Below, piece by piece: positions 1 to 6,807 of a DNA stretch of 47,177 nt. Where the stretch lies: positions 1-47,177 of the forward strand of contig NZ_BCQR01000093.1 of the NCBI RefSeq assembly GCF_001552175.1. Reading direction: 5' to 3'. The notes below the pieces were generated by a model, which was not told where the DNA came from, made no database searches, and saw only the letters and a list, made by a program, of their open reading frames with translations. Positions within the stretch are counted from its first letter, which is position 1. The number at the start of each line of letters is the position of its first letter. The translations under genes and the position numbers were made by a program. Source of the DNA: Actinomadura kijaniata NBRC 14229. GTDB taxonomy: Bacteria > Actinomycetota > Actinomycetes > Streptosporangiales > Streptosporangiaceae.

Positions 1-1894
1 CCGCGGCGGCGGCCCGCAGCCCGATCCCGGCGAGCCCGGCGGCGGCGCGTTCGACGGCGGCGACCGTGCCGGGCGTGACGTGCAGCAGGCCCCGGTGGGC
101 GGCGTCGGCGCAGGCGGCCAGGGCCTCGTCGAGCGCGGCGGTCAACGGGTCGGGGCGTTCCCCGGCGTGCGCGGCCAGGGCGGTCGCACCGTCGCCGGGG
201 GCCAGGTCGGGCACCACGACGCCGCTCGCGGTCAGCACCGCGAGCGGCTCCAGCAGCAGGCGGCCCCGCGCGCGGCGCACCTCGGCGCTGACGAACCGGG
301 GGCCGTCCTCCAGCGCGGCGGCCAGCGCGTCCAGCGCGCCGGGGCTGTACGGGGCGTGGGTCGCCGACAGCGTGGCGGTGGTCCCGGACCGGTCGGCGAC
401 CTCCGCCTCCAGGCGTTGCGCGCCGGGGTGGTAGCCGACCGAGCGCACCTCGGCGATCTCGACGACGCGGACGAACTCGGCGGCGACGCGGGGGCGGATC
501 GGGCGCGGCGGCAGGGCGGCGATCCGCGCGTCGAACGCGGCCAGGTCGCGGACCAGCAGGGTCGCGGGCAGGTCCGCCCAGGCCGAGCCGAGCGGGCTGA
601 CGGTCGTGCGGCCGACCCTGCCGACCGGCAGCCGCACCGTGCGGCCCGCGCTGCGCACGGCGGTCTCGGACACGACGTTGCCGGTGGCCAGGGCCCGCAG
701 CGTCGTGCCGGAGATCCGGCGGCCGGCCAGGTCGTGGCCGGTCAGGGCCGCGTCCCCGGGGACCTCCCAGTCGCGGGGCAGCACCAGCGTGACGCCCGCG
801 CCGGGGTGGGCGAGGAACACCTCGGCGGTGCGGCGGCCGGCGGTGCCGCCGACGCGGCAGCCCAGCGCGGCCAGCCGGACCCGCCGCAGCGGCGTCTCGG
901 CGGCCTCGTCGGTGCCGAGGACCTGGGAGCGGGGGCTGCCGTCCTCGTGGACGGCGGCGCGGTGGCGGGCGTGGACCTCGGCGAGCAGGGCGGCGAAGCG
1001 TTCGGGATCGTAGGCGGCGTCGCGGTGGGCGTAGCCGTCGAGCTGCCCGGCGATCTCCTGGAGGGCGGCGGCGGGCCAGTGCAGGTCGCGGGCGGTCAGG
1101 TCGCGGGCGGCGCGGCGCAGCGCGGTCGCCTGGACGGGCCCGGCGTGCATCGCGCCGTCGAGCAGGAGCCGGACGGCGAGCTCGACGGCGGACTCCAGTC
1201 CGCTGCCGGCCGCGGGCGCGACCGCGCCGCCGACGTCGAGCCGGACGTCGGGGCCGGTGAGGCCGCGTTCGTCGGCGGCGCGGAACGCCCACACCGCCAG
1301 CACCGCCATCTCGGCGCGGGTGGTCGCGGCGGCGTCGGTGTGGACGTAGCCGAGCTCGTCCGGCACCAGGAACCGGACGGTGCAGGTGGGCAGGTCGGCG
1401 GAGGGCACGGGGTCGGCCCCGGTGGGGCGGCGCAGGCGGGCGGCGTACCCGGCGCGGAGGGTGCGGCGGGCGGCGGTCAGGGCGCGTTCGCCGAACACGC
1501 GGGCCAGGGCGTCGTCGCCGAACACCCCCGGCGACCAGTCCACGAACGCCTCGGCGGGCTCCGGGGCCGCGTCCTTCGCGGGCTCGGCGGAGGACGCGGC
1601 GGAGGGCTCGGCGGGGGCGTCGCCCTGGCGCTGGTAGGCCAGGACCGCGCCGATGATGTGGCGGCACGTGCTGGTGGCGGCGCAGGTGCAGGCGGCCGCC
1701 TCCAGTCCCACGGCGGGGGGCAGGGTCGCCACGGGGCCGTCGGCGAACGTCGCGGTGAGCGCGCCGTCCCCGGCGACGGCCACCTCGGGGGCGTTGCCCG
1801 CGTCCAGGTCCTTGGCGGCGCGTTTGACCAGGCCCCGGTTGGCGAGGGCGGCCAGCGCGTCGGGGGTGAGGGCGAGCAGGTCGGCGCGGGTCAC
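1..1894 (-). CDS. SWIM zinc-finger protein, YehQ-like (3' end beyond window)
   Basis: An open frame begins at a GTG (1894) and runs to the window edge, giving about 631 residues without its C-terminus. The N-terminal part carries a SWIM zinc-binding motif, CxC-x5-CxH (C69, C71, C77, H79), followed by an Ala/Glu-rich linker and a long Ala/Arg/Leu-rich region. SWIM domains bind zinc and are associated with nucleic-acid or protein binding; the role here is not established. The GTG overlaps the TGA of the VWA gene as GTGA, so the two are probably translationally coupled. The neighbours are the actinobacterial equivalents of E. coli yehL, yehM and yehP, which makes this the YehQ counterpart. Family assignment is confident; function is inferred only from context. 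Confidence 0.85.
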   Translation of the reverse strand, partial: MTRADLLALTPDALAALANRGLVKRAAKDLDAGNAPEVAVAGDGALTATFADGPVATLPPAVGLEAAACTCAATSTCRHIIGAVLAYQRQGDAPAEPSAASSAEPAKDAAPEPAEAFVDWSPGVFGDDALARVFGERALTAARRTLRAGYAARLRRPTGADPVPSADLPTCTVRFLVPDELGYVHTDAAATTRAEMAVLAVWAFRAADERGLTGPDVRLDVGGAVAPAAGSGLESAVELAVRLLLDGAMHAGPVQATALRRAARDLTARDLHWPAAALQEIAGQLDGYAHRDAAYDPERFAALLAEVHARHRAAVHEDGSPRSQVLGTDEAAETPLRRVRLAALGCRVGGTAGRRTAEVFLAHPGAGVTLVLPRDWEVPGDAALTGHDLAGRRISGTTLRALATGNVVSETAVRSAGRTVRLPVGRVGRTTVSPLGSAWADLPATLLVRDLAAFDARIAALPPRPIRPRVAAEFVRVVEIAEVRSVGYHPGAQRLEAEVADRSGTTATLSATHAPYSPGALDALAAALEDGPRFVSAEVRRARGRLLLEPLAVLTASGVVVPDLAPGDGATALAAHAGERPDPLTAALDEALAACADAAHRGLLHVTPGTVAAVERAAAGLAGIGLRAAAA

Positions 1895-3045
1895 CGGCCG
1901 ATCCTCTCGGCGACGAACGCGGCGAGCCGGCCGGGCGTCATCGCGCCCACGTGCGCGCCGACGTCGGCCCAGCGCTGCGCCATCCGCCGGTCGTAGTCGG
2001 GCTCGGCGTCCTCGTCGAGGGCGGCCAGGCCCAGCACCTGGGTGCCCTGCTGGCACAGCTCGCGGACCGACCGCACCAGGGCGTGCTCGTCGCCGCCCTC
2101 GTAGAAGTCGGTGACGACCGCGAGGATGGTGCGGCGCGGGTTGTCCACCAGGCCCGCGCCGTAGGAGACGGCGCGGGCGATGTCGGTGCCGCCGCCGAGC
2201 TGGACGCGCATGAGCAGTTCGACGGGGTCGGTGACGTCGGCGGTCAGGTCCACCACCTGGGTGTCGAACGCGACCAGGTGCGTCTTCAGCCCGGGCAGCC
2301 CCCACAGGCAGGCGGCGGTGACCGCGGAGTGGATGACCGACCCGACCATCGACCCGGACTGGTCGACCAGCAGGATGAGCTGCCAGTTCTCCAGGCGCTT
2401 GCGGGTGCGGGACAGGAACTTCGGGTGCTCGATGTACAGGCGGCGCTCGTCGGGCCGGTAGTGGGCGAGGTTGGCGCGGATCGTGCCCCTGAAGTCGAAG
2501 TCGCGGGCGAGCTTGAAGTTGCTGGGGCGGCGCGAGCGGGTGCCGTGGAACGCGCGCCGCACCTCCACCCGGAGCCGTTCGGTGAGCTCCCGCACCACCG
2601 CGTCGACGATGCGCCGCGCCATCGCCAGCACGTCGGGGTTCATCAGGTGCTTGGTGCGCAGGACGGCGCGCAGCAGCGCCTGGCTGGGCTCGACGCGGGC
2701 CAGCAGCGCGGGGTCGGTGACGATCTCGTGGATCTCGTAGCGTTCGACGGCGTCGCGCTCCAGGCGCTCGATCGTCTCCTTGGGGAACAGGCGGTGCACG
2801 TCGTCGAGCCAGTCCACGGCGGCGACGATCGAGTGGCCGGAGCCGCCCTCCCTGCCGCCGAGGGCGCCGCCGCGCCGCACGCCCCGGCGCTCCAGGTCGG
2901 GGTCGCGGCCGTACAGCCAGTCGAGGGCGGCGTCGCGGGCGGCGGCGTCCCCGGACAGCCCGCCGGAACAGGCGTCGGCGGGCGCCCCCAGGATGAGCCG
3001 CCAGCGTTCGAGATCGGGGTCGGGAGCGGGGGTGGGGGTGGTCAT
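1891..3045 (-). CDS. VWA domain-containing protein, YehP-like
   Basis: This 384-residue protein has a C-terminal von Willebrand factor A domain with a complete metal-ion-dependent adhesion site: DxSxS at D228, S230 and S232, a Thr at about T287 in GGGTDIA, and an Asp at about D313 in VTDF. The first 220 residues are helical and charged. VWA proteins of this kind are partners of MoxR AAA+ ATPases, and the ATPase is encoded two genes upstream. No signal peptide or membrane segment is visible, so it should be cytoplasmic. The ATG at 3045 overlaps the stop of a 44-codon ORF (ATGA); the stop at 1891 overlaps the GTG of the SWIM gene. The length matches E. coli YehP. Confidence 0.92.
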   Translation of the reverse strand: MTTPTPAPDPDLERWRLILGAPADACSGGLSGDAAARDAALDWLYGRDPDLERRGVRRGGALGGREGGSGHSIVAAVDWLDDVHRLFPKETIERLERDAVERYEIHEIVTDPALLARVEPSQALLRAVLRTKHLMNPDVLAMARRIVDAVVRELTERLRVEVRRAFHGTRSRRPSNFKLARDFDFRGTIRANLAHYRPDERRLYIEHPKFLSRTRKRLENWQLILLVDQSGSMVGSVIHSAVTAACLWGLPGLKTHLVAFDTQVVDLTADVTDPVELLMRVQLGGGTDIARAVSYGAGLVDNPRRTILAVVTDFYEGGDEHALVRSVRELCQQGTQVLGLAALDEDAEPDYDRRMAQRWADVGAHVGAMTPGRLAAFVAERIGR

Positions 3046-3176
3046 GGCGCCGCCTGGTCTGGACTGAGGAGTGTCAAGATCGGGAGCTTGCGAGCGATCG
3101 TGTAAACGACGAGGGAAGACCTGGCGTCCCAGCGCCAGGACCCGCCGCGCGGAGGCGCGGCAATGGACAGGGTCAT
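3042..3176 (-). CDS. Possible 44-residue protein or coupling ORF between DUF5682 and VWA genes
   Basis: A 45-codon frame exactly fills the gap between the DUF5682 and VWA genes. Its ATG overlaps the upstream TGA (ATGA, 3173-3176) and its TGA overlaps the VWA ATG (ATGA, 3042-3045). The peptide has a basic middle and a short hydrophobic stretch (LPILTLL) and matches no family I recognise. About 80 percent of its third positions are G or C, lower than the genes around it, so it may be a coupling device rather than a functional protein. A small inverted repeat (CCTGGCG/CGCCAGG, 3120-3139) lies inside it. The VWA gene has only a weak Shine-Dalgarno of its own, which would suit re-initiation from this ORF. 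It could also be chance. Confidence 0.35.
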   Translation of the reverse strand: MTLSIAAPPRGGSWRWDARSSLVVYTIARKLPILTLLSPDQAAP

Positions 3177-5464
3177 GGCGGCGGGTCCTTCAGCAGTCCC
3201 TCGGTGGTCAGCAGGGTCGTGGCGCGCAGGTCCAGTTCGGCCGCGGCGGCGAGCAGTTCGGGTGGGGCGGCGGTGCGCAGCAGGGAGCGGGCCGAGCCGC
3301 GCAGGCCGCGCCGTTCCAGCAGGCCGCGCGCGATGGTCTCGCGTTCGCGGGGCGGGAAGAACGCGAACGCCTGCCGCAGCGCGGGCAGCGCGACCAGGAA
3401 GTCGGTCTCGGTGAGGCGGCCGACCAGCTCGTCCAGCACGGCCAGGACCGAGCCGTTCCCGGCGGTGATCACCTCGTCGCGGGCCAGGGCGAACAGCCCG
3501 GCCAGCCAGTCGCCGAGCACGCCGGGGGAGGCGGCCCCGCGGACCGCGCGTTCGGGGTCGGCGGCCGCGCCGGTCGCCCCGGCCAGCGACCAGCACAGCC
3601 CGAACGCCGCGCCGCGCAGGTCGGGGGGCGCGTCGGTGTCGGCGCTGACGCGCGCGGCGGTGGCGAGCACGGCCGCGCGGTCCAGGTCGATCACCTCGGC
3701 GGCGTGCAGGACGGCGTCGCGGACGGCGGCCAGGGCGCGCAGCCGTTCCAGGTCGGCGGGGGCGGGGCCGCCGCGCACGCCCTCGACCTGCCACAGCACG
3801 CGGCGGACGCAGCCGTCGATGACCGCGCCGAACAGCGGGCTCCCGGCGGTGCCGAGGACCCGGTCGTGCCGCCACAGGCCCAGTACCGTGCCGAGGACGT
3901 GCCCGAGCGCGCCGATGTCGGGCGCGTGCGCGATGCCGCGGCGCAGGGCCAGGGCGATCCGGTCCGACAGGTCGGCGCTGCCGCACAGCGCGGCGTCGAA
4001 CAGCACGGCGGCCAGGGCCCGCATGTCGGGTCCGGCGGCGGCGATCCTCCCGTCGAGGGCGGCGGCCGCGGCCTCCCGGAGCGTCGCCCCGTACGCGCCC
4101 GCCTCGATCAGCGCGGGCAGCCGGTCGCCGTCCGGGGTCAGGGACCAGACCTCCTCCAGCACCGGGTCGGCGCCGCCGGCGGGGCCGGACTCGCGGCGGA
4201 ACCCCGGGACGTCGAGCACCCGCAGCCGGTGCAGGGTGCGGCCGCGGGTCAGGTCGGGCTCGCCGGTCAGGTCCAGGGTGACGTGGCCGGCGCCGTCGAG
4301 GCCGAGGCGTTCCAGTTCGGCGGTGACGTCGTGGACGAGCGGCGGCGCGGGGGTGCCGGGCGCGAGCCGTCCCACGCGATCGCCGCTGAGCGCCCGCACC
4401 ATCGCCACGACCGCCGGGTGCGCGCCGGACCGCAGCGGGCCCCGCCCGGTCCACGGCAGCCGCTGCTCCAGGTCGTCGGTCACCAGGGCGGCGACCAGGC
4501 CGTCCAGCAGGTCGGTGCGGGCGGGGGCGCGGTGGCCGCGCAGCCGCGTGAGGCCCTCGGTGAGGGTGCGGGCGGCGATGAGGTCGGCGGTGGACACCGG
4601 CTGCCTGCGTTCGCGCAGGCTCCGCACGACGGCCTCGGTGAGGGCGTCGGCGGCGGCCTGCGGGCCGTCCTCCCACACGCGCTGGTAGTACTCCGGTGAC
4701 GGCATCCCCGACTGGTAGCCGGTGAACGCGTCGAGCCGCTTGAACGAGTACGGCACCAGGTAGCTGCCGCCGGTCGCGCCGTCCGGCGGGCGCGGCACCT
4801 CCGGCCAGCCCTTCTCCGGCGCGGCCCGCCCGGCCAGGGCCCGCAGGGCGGGGCGGTGGAACCCGCCGGTGACCACGACGACGGGACGCCCGGCCGCGTC
4901 GGCCTCGGCGGCCTTGATCCAGCGTGCCATGTACGCCTCGCGGGCGGTGTCGTCCTCCCCGGCCGCCGACTCGCCGCGCACCAGGTCGAAGTAGGCGGCC
5001 AGGCGGTCGGCCATGCCGTCGTCGTCCTGGATCTCCACCAGGTGGTCCCACAGCGCGTCGGTGTTGTCGACGGCGAACTCGCGGCACAGGCGCCCGGTGG
5101 CCTCGGCGTAGCGTTCCTCGGCGTCGGTGTAGCGGTTGCTGCGTCCGGCGAACGCCGGGTGCCAGGCGGGCAGGTCGATGAACCGGACCTCGGCCCCGGC
5201 GGCGCGGCCCTCGGTGAGCGCCACCCACTCCGGGGAGTAGGCGCAGAACGGCGTCCAGGAGGCGTGGCGGCGTTCGCCGTCCCGATGGTGGCTGAAGATC
5301 GCGACGGGGAGGGTGTGGCCGAGCAGCAGCTCGTCCAGCCGGTCGTTGAAGTCGGCGGGGCCCTCCACCAGCACGTGCGCGGGCCGCAGCTCGGCGATGG
5401 TGCGGCGGACCAGCCGCGCGCACGCGGGGCTGTGGTGGCGGACGCCGACGTAGGTGACGGTCAC
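3173..5464 (-). CDS. DUF5682 family protein, YehM-like
   Basis: The product is 763 residues, about the length of E. coli YehM. It begins with the family-typical VTVTYVGVRHHSPACARL, soon followed by LVEGPADFND. Later conserved-looking stretches include HWDHL-type and VVVVTGGFH segments in the first third and a long Leu/Ala/Arg-rich helical C-terminal half. The biochemical activity of DUF5682 is unknown to me. The GTG at 5464 is chosen because it overlaps the ATPase stop as GTGA and because the homologous sequence starts there; an ATG at 5602 would put 46 low-complexity residues inside the ATPase gene. No signal peptide or membrane helix is evident. It sits between the MoxR ATPase and the VWA protein, as yehM does between yehL and yehP. 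Confidence 0.9.
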   Translation of the reverse strand: MTVTYVGVRHHSPACARLVRRTIAELRPAHVLVEGPADFNDRLDELLLGHTLPVAIFSHHRDGERRHASWTPFCAYSPEWVALTEGRAAGAEVRFIDLPAWHPAFAGRSNRYTDAEERYAEATGRLCREFAVDNTDALWDHLVEIQDDDGMADRLAAYFDLVRGESAAGEDDTAREAYMARWIKAAEADAAGRPVVVVTGGFHRPALRALAGRAAPEKGWPEVPRPPDGATGGSYLVPYSFKRLDAFTGYQSGMPSPEYYQRVWEDGPQAAADALTEAVVRSLRERRQPVSTADLIAARTLTEGLTRLRGHRAPARTDLLDGLVAALVTDDLEQRLPWTGRGPLRSGAHPAVVAMVRALSGDRVGRLAPGTPAPPLVHDVTAELERLGLDGAGHVTLDLTGEPDLTRGRTLHRLRVLDVPGFRRESGPAGGADPVLEEVWSLTPDGDRLPALIEAGAYGATLREAAAAALDGRIAAAGPDMRALAAVLFDAALCGSADLSDRIALALRRGIAHAPDIGALGHVLGTVLGLWRHDRVLGTAGSPLFGAVIDGCVRRVLWQVEGVRGGPAPADLERLRALAAVRDAVLHAAEVIDLDRAAVLATAARVSADTDAPPDLRGAAFGLCWSLAGATGAAADPERAVRGAASPGVLGDWLAGLFALARDEVITAGNGSVLAVLDELVGRLTETDFLVALPALRQAFAFFPPRERETIARGLLERRGLRGSARSLLRTAAPPELLAAAAELDLRATTLLTTEGLLKDPPP

Positions 5465-6552
5465 CGGCCCGGCAGCCGGTGGCGGGCGGCGTGCAGCGCC
5501 TTCCACTGCTCCCCGCCGCGGCGGGACGCCTGCTGCTCCAGGTAGCGGCGCAGCCGGGCCAGGTCCTCGGGGCTGTCCTTGGCGGCGGTCCCGGCCAGGC
5601 ACTCGACGATGTCGGCGGCGTCGCCGGGCTCGCCGCGCAGGAACCAGCCGCGCACCCCGACCGCGTGTGCGACCGCCACGGCCTCGGCGGTGCTCATCAC
5701 GGCGGAGGGGCGTTCGGTGGGCCGCCCGTCGGCGGTGCTGCCCGAGCGCAGCTCGCGGAACGTGGTGACCAGCACCTCCAGCACGTCGCGGCGCGGCGCG
5801 GCCTGGACGCCGGACCTCTCCAGCAGCGCGGCCGCCTCGGCCTCCACCAGCTCCAGCTCGGTGCCGAAGTCGGCGATGGGGAAGACGGTCTCGAAGTTGA
5901 AGCGGCGCTTGAGGGCGGCGCTCATCTCGTTGACGCCCCGGTCGCGGGTGTTGGCGGTGGCGATGACGTTGAACCCCTCGCGGGCGAACACCATCGCGTC
6001 GGGGCCGGTCAGCTCGGGCACCGCCAGCACCCGGTCCGACAGCGGCGACAGCAGCGAGTCCTGCACCTCCAGCGGGCAGCGGGTGATCTCCTCGAAGCGG
6101 ACGACCTTGCCCTCGGCCATGCCGCGCAGCAGCGGCGCGGGCACCAGCGACCGGGTGGAGGGGCCCTCGGCGACCAGCAGGGCGTAGTTCCAGGAGTACT
6201 TGATCTGGTCCTCGGTGGTGGCCGCGCCGCCCTGGATGGTGAGGGTGGAGTCGCCGGACACCGCCGCCGCGATCAGCTCCGACAGCAGCGACTTGGCGGT
6301 GCCGGGCTCCCCCACCAGCATCAGGCCGCGGCTGGTGGCCAGGGTCACCAGGGAACGGTCGATCAGCGACGGGTCGCCGACGAACTTGCGGCGGACCCCC
6401 AGCGCGTCGTCGCCGACGATGAACCGGCGCGCGGCGTCCAGGCTGAGCGCCCAGCCCGGCGGGCGGGGCGCGGCGTCGTTCTGGCGGAGCCGTTCCAGTT
6501 CGTCGGCGAACCGCGCCTCGGCGGGCGGGCGTTGCACCATCTGCTCGGTCAT
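5461..6552 (-). CDS. MoxR-type AAA+ ATPase, YehL-like
   Basis: This 363-residue AAA+ ATPase has Walker A GEPGTAKS (81-88), Walker B VVRFEEITR (acidic pair near 154-155) and a sensor-1 segment VIATANTRD (Asn about 201). These features and its VWA neighbour place it with the MoxR ATPases, which use ATP to remodel or metal-load partner proteins with the help of VWA proteins. The substrate here is unknown; the DUF4132 and DUF5682 proteins are candidates. I prefer the ATG at 6552, which has GGAAAG about 8 bases upstream. A GTG at 6573 overlaps the stop of the mini-DUF4132 ORF as GTGA and would add seven residues. The 3' end overlaps the DUF5682 start. Confidence 0.93.
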   Translation of the reverse strand: MTEQMVQRPPAEARFADELERLRQNDAAPRPPGWALSLDAARRFIVGDDALGVRRKFVGDPSLIDRSLVTLATSRGLMLVGEPGTAKSLLSELIAAAVSGDSTLTIQGGAATTEDQIKYSWNYALLVAEGPSTRSLVPAPLLRGMAEGKVVRFEEITRCPLEVQDSLLSPLSDRVLAVPELTGPDAMVFAREGFNVIATANTRDRGVNEMSAALKRRFNFETVFPIADFGTELELVEAEAAALLERSGVQAAPRRDVLEVLVTTFRELRSGSTADGRPTERPSAVMSTAEAVAVAHAVGVRGWFLRGEPGDAADIVECLAGTAAKDSPEDLARLRRYLEQQASRRGGEQWKALHAARHRLPGR

Positions 6553-6569
6553 CGAGGGGTCTTTCCGTG

Positions 6570-6770
6570 TCACTGGGTCAGGGCGGTGAGGTCGGCGATC
6601 ACTAGGGAGGGCCGCGTCCGCTCGATCAGCCCGGCCAGGGAACGCCGGGCCGCCGGACGCGGCGGCGCGGCGTCGCCGGGCAGGCCGCCGCGCCGGGGGT
6701 GGACGTTCCGCGCCCAGCCCTCGGGCAGGACCAGGGCGTCCTCGTCGGGAGCGGCAAGCCGGTCGATCAT
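6570..6770 (-). CDS. Mini-DUF4132: in-frame internal-deletion copy (66 aa)
   Basis: The 66-residue product begins like every other DUF4132 copy in the array (DEDALVLPEGW followed by HPRRGGLP). It keeps about the first 55 residues and then jumps, in frame, to the family's C-terminal ending (IADLTALT, compare EVLADLTALT in copy 4). About a thousand residues are missing. It still has a leaderless-type promoter of its own, and its TGA overlaps an alternative GTG start of the ATPase gene. The start at 6770 is chosen by alignment with the other copies and by the 7-base spacing from TACGGT; an ATG at 6800 lies inside the promoter motif. It may be a relic, a translational leader for the ATPase, or a small regulator. 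Confidence 0.6.
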   Translation of the reverse strand: MIDRLAAPDEDALVLPEGWARNVHPRRGGLPGDAAPPRPAARRSLAGLIERTRPSLVIADLTALTQ

Positions 6771-6777
6771 GGGGTTC

Positions 6778-6799
6778 ACCGTAGGGGACACCTGCGACA
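6778..6799 (-). promoter_or_regulatory. RecA-NDp-like promoter before mini-DUF4132
   Basis: Reading on the minus strand there is TGTCGCAG, 8 bases, TACGGT, then 7 bases to the ATG at 6770. It matches 6 of 8 positions of TGTCRGTG with the exact N8 spacing and a TAnnnT -10. The bases around the -10 are nearly the same as in the stronger copy at 13397-13418 (GTCCCCTACGGTGA is shared). The -10 position predicts a leaderless transcript. Function is inferred. Confidence 0.5.
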
Positions 6800-6807
6800 T
6801 TCCACGA

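Noticed and set aside
3072..3077. Perfect TTGACA on the minus strand before the VWA gene
   Set aside because: No -10-like sequence lies 15-19 bases downstream, and the start codon follows too soon for a normal promoter.
3120..3139. Inverted repeat CCTGGCG/CGCCAGG as a terminator between DUF5682 and VWA genes
   Set aside because: Only seven base pairs, no T-run, and it lies within an otherwise tightly overlapping gene run where termination is unlikely.
6771..6800. ATG at 6800 as the start of the mini-DUF4132 ORF
   Set aside because: It lies within the promoter motif, and the other paralogues start at the position equivalent to 6770.
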